Assembly: GCF_013378445.1 (NCBI RefSeq)
Contig: NZ_JABXYK010000001.1
Coordinates: 434,001 to 498,000, forward strand
Length of the DNA: 64,000 bases
Direction: 5' to 3'
DNA from: Mycoplana rhizolycopersici
Lineage (GTDB): Bacteria > Pseudomonadota > Alphaproteobacteria > Rhizobiales > Rhizobiaceae
The notes below the pieces were generated by a model. That model saw only the letters and a program-made list of their open reading frames with translations. It made no database searches and was not told the DNA's origin. Position 1 is the first letter of the stretch, and every line of letters begins with the position of its first letter. Shown here piece after piece: positions 55,136 to 64,000 of the stretch. A program made the position numbers and the translations under genes.

Positions 55136-55957
55136 GTGGAGAACCCCAAAAACTACTTTCACCTGCATCTGATCTCCGATTCGACGGGTGAGACGCTGAT
55201 TGCGGCGGGGAGGGCCGCGGCTGCCCAATTCCAGGCGTCGCAGGCGCTCGAACACGTCTACCCCCTCATTCGTAATCGAAAGCAGCTGACACCGGTCCTC
55301 GACGCGATCGACAGTGCGCCGGGCATCGTGCTCTACACGATCGTCGACCGGGAGCTTTCCGCCATCATAGATCAGCGCTGCCGCGAGATGGGGCTGCCCT
55401 GTGTGTCCGTGCTTGAGCCCATCCTTGACGTCTTTCAGTCCTATCTCGGTGCGACCTCTCGTCGTCGGGTGGGGGCGCAACACGTGATGGACGCGGAATA
55501 TTTCGCCCGTATCGAGGCGCTCAACTTCACCATGGATCACGACGACGGTCAGCTGCCGGCCGACCTGGAGGAGGCGGATGTCATTCTGGTCGGCATCAGC
55601 AGGACGTCGAAGACGCCGACCAGCATTTATCTTGCCAACCGCGGCATCAAGACGGCGAACATTCCGATCGTCCTCGACGTGCCCCTGCCGGAACGTCTCT
55701 CCCAGGTGGCTCGCCCGCTGGTGGTGGGGCTTATTGCGACGACCGATCGCATCGCCCAGATACGTCACAACCGCGTCCTCGGTGCTGCGAAGGATTTCAA
55801 GGGCGAGGACTACACTGACAGGGCGCAGATCGCCGAGGAGCTGAAATACGCGCGCATGCTCTGCGCGCGCAACAATTGGCCCGTAATCGACGTCACGCGT
55901 CGTTCCATCGAGGAGACCGCTGCAGCAATTGTTGCCCTGAGACCGAAGCTTCGGTAA
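55136..55957 (+). CDS. Pyruvate, phosphate dikinase regulatory protein (PPSR/DUF299)
   Basis: 273 residues, bifunctional kinase/pyrophosphorylase family. N-terminal [20 protein letters not shown] and the ATP/ADP-site-like [15 protein letters not shown] (153-167) are diagnostic. It reversibly phosphorylates PPDK or PEP synthase. GTG start (55136-55138) with GAGG five bases upstream; a longer frame reaching 54953 would cover the DnaA boxes. First gene right of the origin. Confidence 0.9.
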   Translation: MENPKNYFHLHLISDSTGETLIAAGRAAAAQFQASQALEHVYPLIRNRKQLTPVLDAIDSAPGIVLYTIVDRELSAIIDQRCREMGLPCVSVLEPILDVFQSYLGATSRRRVGAQHVMDAEYFARIEALNFTMDHDDGQLPADLEEADVILVGISRTSKTPTSIYLANRGIKTANIPIVLDVPLPERLSQVARPLVVGLIATTDRIAQIRHNRVLGAAKDFKGEDYTDRAQIAEELKYARMLCARNNWPVIDVTRRSIEETAAAIVALRPKLR

Positions 55958-55988
55958 GCCCTCAGACCCAAAGACCAAGAGCTTCGCC

Positions 55989-56600
55989 ATGACAGTGCCG
56001 CAGAAACACCGCCTCATCCTCGCCTCGCAAAGTCCGTTCAGGAAGATGCTGATGGAAAACGCCGGACTGACGTTCGACGCCTTTTCGCCAGAAATCGACG
56101 AACGTGCAATCGAAAGCGAACTGGAACGGCAGGCACCGTCGCCCGCAGATGTCGCCCTGCATCTGGCAGAGGCGAAGGCAACGGCGGTATCCGTGCGCCA
56201 TCCGGGAAGACTGGTGATAGGTTCCGACCAGACGCTGTCGCTGGCCGATCGGGTGTTTCACAAGCCGGAAGGCATTTTGGGGGCGAGAGAGCACCTTCTT
56301 GCCCTGTCAGGCAGGACCCACGCGCTGAACAGCGGCGTGGTGATCGCTGTGGGCGGAGAGGTGGCTTGGCGTCACGTCTCCACCGCCAGTCTGACAATGC
56401 GTCCCTTGAGTGCGGACTTCATCGATCGCCACCTGGCACGGGTGGGGGAACGCGTGTTGGGCAGCGTCGGGGCATACCAGTTGGAAGGCGAGGGCATACA
56501 GCTGTTCGAGAGGATCGAGGGTGACTATTTCACCATCATCGGCCTTCCGATGTTGCCGCTCCTGGCGCAACTGAGATCGATGGGGGCGATCGATGCGTGA
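55989..56600 (+). CDS. Maf-family nucleotide pyrophosphatase
   Basis: 203 residues. [21 protein letters not shown] contains the Maf phosphate motif, and [34 protein letters not shown]-type C-terminal pieces follow. Members hydrolyse non-canonical or pyrimidine nucleoside triphosphates; septum-inhibition effects are known for some. It overlaps the aroE start by 8 bases. Confidence 0.9.
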   Translation: MTVPQKHRLILASQSPFRKMLMENAGLTFDAFSPEIDERAIESELERQAPSPADVALHLAEAKATAVSVRHPGRLVIGSDQTLSLADRVFHKPEGILGAREHLLALSGRTHALNSGVVIAVGGEVAWRHVSTASLTMRPLSADFIDRHLARVGERVLGSVGAYQLEGEGIQLFERIEGDYFTIIGLPMLPLLAQLRSMGAIDA

Positions 56601-57453
56601 TTCACGTGAAACATTTGTTAACTATGCCTTCGTGGTCGGGCATCCGATCAAGCATTCCCGCTCGCCTCTGATCCACGGCCATTGGTTGGAGAAGTTTGGG
56701 ATTGCAGGAAGCTACAGGCCGATCGACGTCACCCCCGCCGCATTTCCCGATTTCGTCGCAAGCCTCAGAGGGGAGGACCGCGCCTTTGTCGGCGGCAACG
56801 TCACGATCCCGCACAAGGAGGCAGCATTTCAGCTCGTCGATCGACCTGATGCGCTCAGCGAAGAGCTTGGCGCCAGTAACACGATCTGGATCGAAGAGGG
56901 CAGGCTGCATGCGACCAACACCGATGGTCACGGCTTCGTTTCCAATCTGGACGAGCAGGCCTCGGGCTGGGACCGCATCGATCGAGCGGTCGTTTTCGGC
57001 GCCGGCGGCGCAAGCCGGGCAATTCTGCAGGCCTTGCGTAACCGTGGCATCAGTGAGATCCACGTCCTGAACCGCACGGTTGGGAGAGCGCAGGAACTCG
57101 CAGACCGCTTTGGCTCAAGGATATATGCACATCCGATGGAAGCGCTTCGCGAAGTGATGAGCGGAGCCGGCCTCTTCGTGAACACGACCTCGCTAGGTAT
57201 GGACGGCGACGCGGCGCCGGACATCGACTTCAGCGGGCTGGTGCCCGGCGCGATCGTCACCGACATCGTCTACGTGCCATTGAAGACGCCGTTCCTCGTC
57301 CAGGCGGAACGCCAGGGCTTAGCCACCGTCGATGGGCTGGGAATGCTGCTGCATCAGGCAACGCCCGGCTTCGAAAAGTGGTTCGGCGTCCGGCCGACAG
57401 TGGATGCCGCGTTGCGCCAGGTCATCGTCGACGACATGGAGCGGCACGGATGA
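56593..57453 (+). CDS. aroE: Shikimate dehydrogenase
   Basis: 286 residues. NADPH-dependent reduction of 3-dehydroshikimate. Substrate-site [10 protein letters not shown] (22-31) and NVTIPHKE (69-76, catalytic Lys75), NADP loop [13 protein letters not shown]. The start ATG lies within the maf gene; the first codons contain parS-like site 6. The stop overlaps the coaE start (ATGA). Confidence 0.95.
   Translation: MRDSRETFVNYAFVVGHPIKHSRSPLIHGHWLEKFGIAGSYRPIDVTPAAFPDFVASLRGEDRAFVGGNVTIPHKEAAFQLVDRPDALSEELGASNTIWIEEGRLHATNTDGHGFVSNLDEQASGWDRIDRAVVFGAGGASRAILQALRNRGISEIHVLNRTVGRAQELADRFGSRIYAHPMEALREVMSGAGLFVNTTSLGMDGDAAPDIDFSGLVPGAIVTDIVYVPLKTPFLVQAERQGLATVDGLGMLLHQATPGFEKWFGVRPTVDAALRQVIVDDMERHG
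56598..56613. promoter_or_regulatory. parS-like site 6 (overlaps maf stop and aroE start)
   Basis: TGATTCACGTGAAACA, the same asymmetric variant as site 2, beginning at the maf TGA and covering codons 2-7 of aroE, about 1.6 kb from the DnaA-box cluster. Confidence 0.82.
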
Positions 57454-58049
57454 TCATCGTCGGGCTGACAGGATCGATCGGGACCGGCAAGTCGACGACG
57501 GCCGGCATGTTCCGTGATCTGGGCGTGCCCGTGCATGATGCGGATGCGGCCGTACACGAGCTCTATGCGAACGAGGCGGTCGGGCCGGTCGGCGAAGCAT
57601 TTCCGGCAGCGATCGTATCCGGCGCCGTCGATCGCAAGGCGCTGGCAGCCGAACTGGCCAAAAGCCCGGATGGTTTCAACCGTCTGGAACGGATCATTCA
57701 CCCGCTCGTCCGGCAGAAGGAGGCAGCCTTTCTGGAGGCGCAACGCACGGCCGGAACTCGTCTTGTCGTGCTTGACATTCCGCTGCTGTTCGAGACCGGA
57801 GGCGAGCGGCGGGTGGATAAGGTCGTCGTCGTCAGTTGTTCGCCCGACGTGCAGAGGCAGCGTGTGATGGCCCGTCCGGGCATGACCGAGGAAAAATTCG
57901 CCATGCTTTTGTCACGGCAGCTGCCGGATGTCGAAAAGCGGGCGCGTGCGGATTTTGTGGTCAACACGGACAACGGGCTTGATGCGGCGCGCGAACAGGT
58001 GAAACAAATCCTCGGCACACTCATTCAGGAAAGCGACGCCGATGCGTGA
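57450..58049 (+). CDS. coaE: Dephospho-CoA kinase
   Basis: 199 residues. Last step of CoA synthesis. P-loop GSIGTGKST (8-16), the [12 protein letters not shown] substrate region and the [15 protein letters not shown] lid. ATG 57450 overlaps the aroE stop, and the 3' end overlaps dnaQ by 8 bases. Confidence 0.95.
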   Translation: MIIVGLTGSIGTGKSTTAGMFRDLGVPVHDADAAVHELYANEAVGPVGEAFPAAIVSGAVDRKALAAELAKSPDGFNRLERIIHPLVRQKEAAFLEAQRTAGTRLVVLDIPLLFETGGERRVDKVVVVSCSPDVQRQRVMARPGMTEEKFAMLLSRQLPDVEKRARADFVVNTDNGLDAAREQVKQILGTLIQESDADA

Positions 58050-58764
58050 GATCATCTTCGATACGGAAACCACCGGCCTCGACAGTCGCTCCGACCGCGT
58101 CATCGAAATCGGCGGGGTCGAGCTCGACAATCATTTTCCGACCGGGCGCACTTTCCATGTCTATATCAATCCGGGCGACAAGAAGGTGCATCCGGACGCG
58201 TTGGCCGTTCATGGGATCACTGACGAGTTCCTGAAGGACAAGCCTCCCTTCGCAGAAATCGCCGAGGACCTGCAGTCCTTCTTTGCAGATGCCCGTTGGG
58301 TGGCCCACAATGCCACCTTCGACATGGGCTTCATCAACGCGGAGTTCGAGCGTCTCGGAATTCCACCGGTGCCAGCTGACCGCGTGACGGACACGCTGGC
58401 GCTGGCGCGTCGCAAGCATCCGATGGGGCCGAACTCGCTCGATGCGCTCTGCCGGCGCTATGGCATCGACAATTCGCATCGGACAAAACACGGCGCACTC
58501 CTCGACTCCGAGCTTCTGGCCGAGGTCTACATCGAAATGATCGGCGGCAGGCAGGCCGCCCTCGGGCTTGGCGTCGCCGAACAGCGTGAGCGGCTGGACC
58601 AGGCGGATGGCGAGGAGATTGTCCTGCCGATCGAACAGCGCCCAAGACCCTTGCCGCAGCGAATCAGCGAAATCGAGATTTCCGCGCATGCGGCAATGGT
58701 CGAGAAGATGGGCGACAAGGCGATCTGGCTGAAATACCGGCCTGAACCCGGAGACCAGGACTGA
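58042..58764 (+). CDS. dnaQ: DNA polymerase III subunit epsilon (3'-5' exonuclease)
   Basis: 240 residues. Proofreading exonuclease of the replicase. DEDDh motifs complete: Asp7 and Glu9 (FDTETTGLD), Asp94 (HNATFDMGF), His150 and Asp155 (HGALLDSEL). A C-terminal tail binds the polymerase subunit. Last gene of the maf-aroE-coaE-dnaQ series, followed by a bidirectional terminator shared with secB. Confidence 0.96.
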   Translation: MREIIFDTETTGLDSRSDRVIEIGGVELDNHFPTGRTFHVYINPGDKKVHPDALAVHGITDEFLKDKPPFAEIAEDLQSFFADARWVAHNATFDMGFINAEFERLGIPPVPADRVTDTLALARRKHPMGPNSLDALCRRYGIDNSHRTKHGALLDSELLAEVYIEMIGGRQAALGLGVAEQRERLDQADGEEIVLPIEQRPRPLPQRISEIEISAHAAMVEKMGDKAIWLKYRPEPGDQD

Positions 58765-58776
58765 AAGCCCAAACGA

Positions 58777-58803
58777 AAAACGCCCGGCAGAACCGGGCGT
58801 TTT
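58777..58803. terminator. Bidirectional terminator between dnaQ and secB
   Basis: AAAACGCCCGG (58777-58787) pairs with CCGGGCGTTTT (58793-58803), with A/T flanks on both sides. Confidence 0.85.
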
Positions 58804-58824
58804 CAGTTTCCATCCTGTGACGGA

Positions 58825-59310
58825 TCAGTTGGTGTTGCCGGCGACCTTGGCCTTCAGCTGCTCTTCGGCCATGCGCTGCTGGAACATCTGCGCAAAATCG
58901 ATGGGGTCGATCATCAGCGGCGGGAAGCCGCCGTTGCGGGTCGCATCGGCAATGATCTGGCGGGCGAACGGGAACAGCAGGCGCGGGCATTCGATGAAGA
59001 GAACCGGCAGCATGTGCTCCTGTGGGAAACCGGAGATGCGGAAGACGCCGCCATAAGCCAGTTCCGCGTTGAAAAGAACCTTGCCGTCGTCCTTGGCCTC
59101 GGCGTTCAGCGTCAGAACGACGTCGAATTCCGTTTCCGTCAGCGGATTGGCATTGACGTTCACGTTGATGTTGATCGACGGAGCCTTCTCGCGCGCCTGC
59201 AGCGAGCGCGGAGCGCCGGGGTTTTCAAAGGAAAGGTCCTTCACATACTGCGCCAGGATGTTGAGGGACGGGCTGGCCGCGTTGTTGGCCGCTTCGTTTT
59301 CGGTTGCCAT
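58825..59310 (-). CDS. secB: Protein-export chaperone SecB
   Basis: 161 residues. Cytosolic tetramer that keeps preproteins unfolded for Sec[21 protein letters not shown] and the [21 protein letters not shown] block are family-diagnostic. Start ATG 59310 ([15 protein letters not shown]). It converges with dnaQ. Confidence 0.95.
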   Translation of the reverse strand: MATENEAANNAASPSLNILAQYVKDLSFENPGAPRSLQAREKAPSININVNVNANPLTETEFDVVLTLNAEAKDDGKVLFNAELAYGGVFRISGFPQEHMLPVLFIECPRLLFPFARQIIADATRNGGFPPLMIDPIDFAQMFQQRMAEEQLKAKVAGNTN

Positions 59311-59400
59311 TGTTCTTTCCTCGAGACGTAAAAATCGTGGCAGCCATCTAGCATTTCGACCGGGGGCTTACAACCCTGCCGGCCCTGGCGGGCATCGGCC

Positions 59401-59859
59401 TCAGCGCGGCTCGTCGCGATTATAATCGTCCGTGTCGAGATCGATCGTGCGCAGCTGTTGCGGACGCGACCCGCGAGGATCGGTCGAGGCCTCGAAATTG
59501 ACGACGACGGCGCGCGCGGCAAGGCGGCGGGCAATGAAGGTGCGGACGAAGGGCACAAGCACCAGGATTGCGATGATATCCGTGAAGAACCCGGGCACGA
59601 TCAGAAGCAGTCCGGCAAGCAGGACCATGGCGGTGTCGAAGAACTTCTCGGCTGGAAGGTCGCGCGGCAAGTTCTGTTGGCGTAGTTTGGACAAGGCCTG
59701 AAAGCCTTGCCTTCTCAGGATCGCCATTCCAATTACGGCTGAGGCGATGACGAGAAGAAGTGTTGCCAAAAGCCCGATCTGCCGCCCGACGATCACGAAG
59801 CCGGCGATTTCGATCAGCGGAAGAAGCAGGATGAGGATGGCGATGAAGATTCGTGTCAT
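59401..59859 (-). CDS. FxsA family membrane protein
   Basis: 152 residues. Two or three N-terminal membrane segments with the family Ile/Leu-rich pattern (IAILILLLPLIEIAGFVIVG; GLLLIVPGFFTDIIAILVLV) and a polar C-terminus ending DTDDYNRDEPR. FxsA affects T7 exclusion in E. coli; cellular role unclear. It lies 90 bases after secB in the same orientation. Confidence 0.85.
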   Translation of the reverse strand: MTRIFIAILILLLPLIEIAGFVIVGRQIGLLATLLLVIASAVIGMAILRRQGFQALSKLRQQNLPRDLPAEKFFDTAMVLLAGLLLIVPGFFTDIIAILVLVPFVRTFIARRLAARAVVVNFEASTDPRGSRPQQLRTIDLDTDDYNRDEPR

Positions 59860-60052
59860 TGTCTGTTGCCTGACTGCATGGAAGGCTTACTTGTAGACCA
59901 TGCCGGGTTCGCTTGTCTGCGCGCCATCGATGGTGGTCAAGGTTAAGTGATGGCCATTCGACCATCGGGTGCTCACGCGCATTTGAAGAATGTGCGTGAG
60001 CAGATTATATGGGGTGCAGATCAGAAAAGATGAACGGTGGTTCCGGACCGAT

Positions 60053-60757
60053 ATGGGCTCATTCGACTTTGTAACGATTTTCTTCCTTGTGGCGGCCGTT
60101 GTGATTTTCCTGCAGCTGCGCAATGTTCTCGGCCGCCGAACGGGGAATGAAAAGCCGCCCTTCGATCCCTATTCCCGTCGCGAGAACTCTGAGGGCGCGC
60201 CGGGGCCGGATCGCGGCAAGGTCGTGACCCTGCCGCGGCGCGATGGCGCGGACGGCGAAGAGGGCGCCTATGCCGTTGTCGATGCCTTTACGCCGACCGG
60301 AACACCGCTGAACGATTCCCTGCGCCGCGTGGTCGACGCCGACCCGTCCTTCGACCCGAAGGAATTCGTCAACGGTGCCAAGATGGCCTACGAAATGATT
60401 GTCGTGGCTTTTGCCGATGGCGATCGCAAGACCCTCAAGAACCTGCTTTCCCGCGAGGTCTATGAAGGGTTTGACGGAGCCATCAGCGAGCGCGAGGGCA
60501 AGGGCGAAGTGGTCAAGTCCAGCTTCGTCGGCATCGAGAAGGCCGATATCGTCAGTGCCGAGGTGAAGGACAACGAGATCAACATCACGCTGCGCATCAT
60601 CAGCCAGTTGATTTCGGCGACCTACGACAAGGCAGGCGGCCTGATCGACGGCGATGCCGAAATGGTCGCGGAGGTCAACGACCTGTGGACCTTCGCCCGC
60701 GATGTCCGTTCGCGCGATCCCAACTGGAAGCTGATCGCCACCGAATCCGAAGGCTGA
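60053..60757 (+). CDS. timA: Tim44-like domain protein (TimA-type)
   Basis: 234 residues. One N-terminal membrane segment (about 6-22, FVTIFFLVAAVVIFLQL) and a C-terminal Tim44/TimA domain from about 90 (FDPKEFVNGAKMAYEMIVVAFADGD). A disordered linker separates them. The mitochondrial relative anchors a protein-import motor; the bacterial job is inferred as a membrane-bound adaptor. ATG 60053 starts MGSFDFVTIFF. Divergent from fxsA, and followed by mltA 11 bases downstream. Confidence 0.85.
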   Translation: MGSFDFVTIFFLVAAVVIFLQLRNVLGRRTGNEKPPFDPYSRRENSEGAPGPDRGKVVTLPRRDGADGEEGAYAVVDAFTPTGTPLNDSLRRVVDADPSFDPKEFVNGAKMAYEMIVVAFADGDRKTLKNLLSREVYEGFDGAISEREGKGEVVKSSFVGIEKADIVSAEVKDNEINITLRIISQLISATYDKAGGLIDGDAEMVAEVNDLWTFARDVRSRDPNWKLIATESEG

Positions 60758-60768
60758 TTGGCAAAACG

Positions 60769-61884
60769 ATGGACTTCCGTCTGAAACCGGTCGCTTTTTC
60801 GGATCTGCCCGGATGGACGGAAGATGATCCCTCCGCGCTGTTCGGAGCGATGGCGCGCTGTCGCGATCACATCGTCGCCACCAAACCCTATCGCACAGGG
60901 CTGTTGGGAGTTGCTGCCGCGGATCTGCTTCCCGCGTTGAATGCGGCTGCAGGGACAACGCCTTCCGGGCCTTCGCAGGCCCGGGCCTTCTTCGAGGACT
61001 GGTTCCAGCCGTTCCTAATCGAGAACAGGCAGGGCGAAAGGGGCTTCGTCACGGCCTACTACGAGCCGGAAGTGGAGGTGCGAGGCAAGCCTGACGCCGA
61101 CTTCCGCTATCCCTTCTACCGTCGCCCCGACGACATGGTCGACATGGACGACGCAAACCGGCCAGCAGGTTTCGACCCCTATTTCGCGTTCGGCCGCATG
61201 CGGGAGGGCAAGATCGAGGAATACCCCGATCGCCAGGCCATCGATCAGGGCCTTCTCGACGGGCGAAACCTCGAGATCGCCTATGCGCGCTCGAAGGTCG
61301 ATGTCTTCTTCATCCACGTGCAGGGGGCTGCCCGGCTCCTTTACCCGGACGGCTCGGTGCGGCGCATAACCTATGCGGCCAAGACCGGCCATCGCTTTTC
61401 GCCGATCGGCAAGCTTCTGATCGAACGCGGTGAAATCGATCCAGCGACGGTGTCTATGGGGTCGATCCGGAGCTGGCTGGCGCGCAACCCGGATCGGATC
61501 GACGAGATCCTCTGGCACAACCGCTCCTACATCTTCTTCCGCGATGCCCAGGTGGACGATGCAGAGCTGGGCCCGGTCGCTGCGGCGAAGGTTCCGATCG
61601 TCGCCGGCCGTTCGCTCGCCGTCGATCGCCTGATCCACACCTTCGGCACGCCTTTCTTCATCCGCAGCGACAGCCTGACACATATGGACGGCGGCATGCC
61701 GTTTGCCAGAACCATGCTGGCGCTTGATACCGGCTCGGCGATCGTGGGCGCAGCCCGCGGCGACATCTTCACCGGGTCCGGTGACGCCGCCGGTGAGTTG
61801 GCCGGCAACGTCCGCGACGCCGCCGACTTCCACATTTTTGTTCCCAGGTCGATCGCCGAGAGATTTCGCCATGGCGAGGGATAA
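60769..61884 (+). CDS. mltA: MltA-type murein transglycosylase
   Basis: 371 residues. An MltA domain with a double-psi barrel and 3D-type C-terminus (LDTGSAIVGAARGDIFTG), and the YYEPEVEVRGKPDADF stretch. It cleaves glycan strands to anhydromuropeptides in homologues. No signal peptide or lipobox is visible, unlike E. coli MltA. Start ATG 60769 (MDFRLKPVAFSDL); the upstream frame offers no export signal. Overlaps the Smr gene by 14 bases. Confidence 0.88.
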   Translation: MDFRLKPVAFSDLPGWTEDDPSALFGAMARCRDHIVATKPYRTGLLGVAAADLLPALNAAAGTTPSGPSQARAFFEDWFQPFLIENRQGERGFVTAYYEPEVEVRGKPDADFRYPFYRRPDDMVDMDDANRPAGFDPYFAFGRMREGKIEEYPDRQAIDQGLLDGRNLEIAYARSKVDVFFIHVQGAARLLYPDGSVRRITYAAKTGHRFSPIGKLLIERGEIDPATVSMGSIRSWLARNPDRIDEILWHNRSYIFFRDAQVDDAELGPVAAAKVPIVAGRSLAVDRLIHTFGTPFFIRSDSLTHMDGGMPFARTMLALDTGSAIVGAARGDIFTGSGDAAGELAGNVRDAADFHIFVPRSIAERFRHGEG

Positions 61885-62440
61885 GTCGCTCAGCGCCGAG
61901 GACCGCATCCTCTGGGGCAAGGTCGCACGAAGCGCCAAGGCACTCCCGGGCCGGATGGAGGAACTGAAGACGCTCGAGGCCCTGTTCGCTCCGGAACCTG
62001 AAGCCGCTTTGCCGGCTGAGGATGTCGGGACACTGAAGAAGGATGCTTCCGAGAACGGTGGAATCCGGATAACGAATGCCGGCAAGGGTGAGCGCCAGCA
62101 TCATCCGCTGGAACGTCCGGTCCGGCGCAAGCTGGCAAAAGGCCGGCTGGCCCTGGAAGCGCGTATCGACCTGCACGGCATGATCCAGAGCGAAGCGCAT
62201 GGTCTGCTGCTGAGCTTCATGATCCAGGCGCACGCGCGCGGGATGCGCCATGTGTTGGTGATCACCGGCAAGGGCGCGTCGATTGGAAGTGACGGGGCCT
62301 TGAAGCGCGCCGTGCCGCTCTGGTTCTCGCTGCCGGAATTCAGGCCGCTGATTTCATCCTATGAGCCGGCGGCGCGCAATCATGGCGGCGAGGGTGCATT
62401 ATATGTGCGGCTGGCGCGGGCGAAGGGGGCGCACGAATGA
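61871..62440 (+). CDS. Smr/MutS2 C-terminal domain protein
   Basis: 189 residues. A charged N-terminal segment followed by a small Smr domain (about 105-185), with RIDLHGMIQSEAHGLLLSF and LVITGKGASIG. Smr domains act as RNA/DNA nucleases or in ribosome rescue in some bacteria; no substrate is known here. Starts within mltA and its stop overlaps the next gene (ATGA). Confidence 0.85.
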   Translation: MARDKSLSAEDRILWGKVARSAKALPGRMEELKTLEALFAPEPEAALPAEDVGTLKKDASENGGIRITNAGKGERQHHPLERPVRRKLAKGRLALEARIDLHGMIQSEAHGLLLSFMIQAHARGMRHVLVITGKGASIGSDGALKRAVPLWFSLPEFRPLISSYEPAARNHGGEGALYVRLARAKGAHE

Positions 62441-62817
62441 CCACCCCGTTTGGCGTTGCGGTGCGTCACCTGCGCTCCAGGAAAGGCGTCACGCAGAAGG
62501 ATATGGCCGTGGCGCTCGGCGTCTCTCCGGCCTACCTGTCGGCGCTCGAACACGGGCGGCGCGGGTTGCCGAGTTTCGAGTTCCTGCAGCGGGTGGCCGG
62601 TTACTTCAACATCATCTGGGATGAGGCGGAGGAGCTTTTCCGCATCGCCCGGATTTCCGACCCGAGGATCACCGTGGATACGGCCGGCCTGCCACCCGAA
62701 TACACGGCCTTTGCCAACCGCCTCGCCGTCGAAATCGGCAATCTGCCGCCCGAGACGATCAGGCGGCTGGCCGGGATACTGGAAAAGGCCTGCAGTTCGC
62801 GCCGGAAATCGCCGTGA
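62437..62817 (+). CDS. XRE-type helix-turn-helix transcriptional regulator
   Basis: 126 residues. An N-terminal HTH (AVRHLRSRKGVTQKDMAVAL and VSPAYLSALEHGRRGLP, about residues 8-45) and a C-terminal helical part (LPPETIRRLAGILEKACSSRR). Translationally coupled to the Smr gene. It sits 132 bases before gyrB; a link to gyrB control is only a hypothesis. Confidence 0.85.
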   Translation: MTTPFGVAVRHLRSRKGVTQKDMAVALGVSPAYLSALEHGRRGLPSFEFLQRVAGYFNIIWDEAEELFRIARISDPRITVDTAGLPPEYTAFANRLAVEIGNLPPETIRRLAGILEKACSSRRKSP

Positions 62818-62853
62818 TCCCCTGATTTCTGCCGCTATTGGCGGTCACACGGT

Positions 62854-62882
62854 TTGGAGAAACGAGGCGAAATCCCTATATT
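62854..62882 (+). promoter_or_regulatory. Sigma70-type promoter of gyrB
   Basis: TTGGAG (62854-62859), 17 bases, TATATT (62877-62882); predicted start near 62888, about 60 bases before the gyrB ATG. Confidence 0.5.
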
Positions 62883-62949
62883 CGTCAAGCTGGAAAACCG
62901 GTGATTCGCCGTTTCCCACTTCTTCAGGAACGCTGGAAAGACACCCCGT

Positions 62950-64000
62950 ATGACTGACATCACCGAGACCGACAACGGCCCGGCCGAGTATGGCGCAGAT
63001 TCCATCAAGGTGCTCAAGGGCCTTGATGCCGTGCGCAAGCGTCCCGGCATGTATATCGGCGACACGGACGACGGGTCCGGCCTGCACCACATGGTCTATG
63101 AAGTCGTGGACAATGCGATCGATGAAGCGCTGGCCGGTCATGCGGATCTCGTGACGGTGACGCTGAACGCGGACGGTTCCGTCACCGTGACCGACAATGG
63201 CCGCGGCATCCCGACCGACATTCACAAGGAAGAAGGCGTCTCGGCTGCCGAGGTCATCATGACCCAGTTGCATGCCGGCGGAAAGTTCGACCAGAACTCC
63301 TACAAGGTCTCCGGCGGCCTGCATGGCGTTGGCGTTTCGGTGGTGAACGCTCTGTCGGTGTCGCTGAAGCTGAAGATCCGCCGCGGCGGGAACATCCACG
63401 AGATGAGCTTCACGCACGGCGTTGCCGACGGACCGCTCGTCGTGACCGGCAAATGCGGCGACGAGACCGGCACTGAAGTCACCTTCCTTCCGAGCACCGA
63501 GACCTTCTCCAACGTCGATTTCAACTACCAGACGCTGGAGCATCGCCTTCGCGAACTGGCATTCCTGAATTCCGGAGTCCGCATCCTCTTGACCGATCGG
63601 CGTCACTCGGACGTCAAGCAGGACGAATTGATGTATGACGGGGGCCTGGAAGCCTTCGTCAGCTATCTCGACCGCGCCAAGAAGCCACTGGTTGCAAAGC
63701 CCGTCTCCATTCGCGGCGAACGCGACGGAATTACGGTCGAAGTCGCCATGTGGTGGAACGACAGCTACCACGAGAACGTGCTGTGCTTCACCAACAACAT
63801 CCCCCAGCGCGACGGCGGCACGCATCTTGCCGGCTTCCGCGGGGCGCTGACGCGTCAGGTTGTCTCCTATGCCGAGAGCTCGGGCATCCTGAAGAAGGAA
63901 AAGGTCTCACTGACGGGTGACGATTGCCGCGAAGGCCTCACCGCCGTACTCTCCGTCAAGGTGCCGGATCCGAAGTTTTCCTCGCAGACGAAGGACAAGC
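62950..64000 (+). CDS. gyrB: DNA gyrase subunit B, 3' end cut by window
   Basis: 350 codons of the N-terminal part. The GHKL ATPase is clear: [16 protein letters not shown] (Bergerat N-box), [18 protein letters not shown], and the [18 protein letters not shown] lid; a transducer domain follows before the window ends. GyrB introduces negative supercoils with GyrA and is the target of coumarin antibiotics. Start ATG 62950 ([20 protein letters not shown]). Confidence 0.97.
   Translation, partial: MTDITETDNGPAEYGADSIKVLKGLDAVRKRPGMYIGDTDDGSGLHHMVYEVVDNAIDEALAGHADLVTVTLNADGSVTVTDNGRGIPTDIHKEEGVSAAEVIMTQLHAGGKFDQNSYKVSGGLHGVGVSVVNALSVSLKLKIRRGGNIHEMSFTHGVADGPLVVTGKCGDETGTEVTFLPSTETFSNVDFNYQTLEHRLRELAFLNSGVRILLTDRRHSDVKQDELMYDGGLEAFVSYLDRAKKPLVAKPVSIRGERDGITVEVAMWWNDSYHENVLCFTNNIPQRDGGTHLAGFRGALTRQVVSYAESSGILKKEKVSLTGDDCREGLTAVLSVKVPDPKFSSQTKDK

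Overview
This 64 kb window comes from a GC-rich alphaproteobacterial chromosome, most probably Rhizobiaceae (Rhizobium, Agrobacterium, Ensifer and relatives). The evidence is the imuA-imuB-dnaE2 mutagenesis cassette, EnvC/CtpA/YibQ envelope genes, a TrcR (DUF1013) gene, an EcfG-type promoter, and above all the order parB-parA-rsmG-mnmG-mnmE-rho-hemJ-hemE-[origin]-ppsR-maf-aroE-coaE-dnaQ. Genus cannot be fixed from the sequence alone. Both window ends cut genes: imuA lacks its 5' end and gyrB its 3' end.

Layout. (1) 1-5.7 kb: imuA-imuB-dnaE2, an SOS translesion cassette. (2) 5.9-6.9 kb: bfd-bfr iron storage pair, with a sigma70-like promoter and an iron-control-like box. (3) 7.4-10.4 kb: a 1010-residue RTX calcium-binding protein with a type I secretion-like C-terminus and no transporter nearby. 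(4) 10.5-23.5 kb, minus strand: rplU-rpmA, two acetyltransferases, obgE-proB-proA-nadD-rsfS-rlmH, envC-ctpA-deacetylase-rppH. A plus-strand exo/endonuclease-phosphatase family gene interrupts this series. (5) 23.8-28.8 kb: tRNA-Ser(CGA) and a loosely packed, accessory-looking stretch: a spermidine-synthase-like gene, cfa, two small genes and a DUF6880 gene. (6) 28.8-34.8 kb, minus strand: htpX-rsmB-heparinase-like-purH. (7) 34.9-41.5 kb: a DUF1674 protein, a nuclease, acsA, trcR, prpE and a YggS protein. (8) 41.6-45.9 kb: leuS-lptE-holA. (9) 45.8-64 kb: the origin region.

Origin region. Between hemE and ppsR, about 54.75-55.1 kb, lies an AT-rich stretch with at least four DnaA-box-like nonamers. 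Genes left of it (hemE to parB) all run leftwards and genes right of it (ppsR to dnaQ, later timA to gyrB) mostly run rightwards, as expected for a replication origin. parAB lies about 7 kb away. Six parS-like 16-mers lie between 34.9 and 56.6 kb, four of them the same asymmetric variant. Replication (dnaQ, holA, gyrB), segregation (parAB/parS) and heme synthesis (hemE, hemJ) genes thus cluster here.

Less expected observations are six copies of a 50-57 residue non-RTX module in the RTX protein, a 65-codon ORF directly behind a GGAAC-N16-CGTT EcfG-type promoter, and a probable CTG start for rsfS. No CRISPR array, rRNA operon, intact insertion sequence or prophage was seen.
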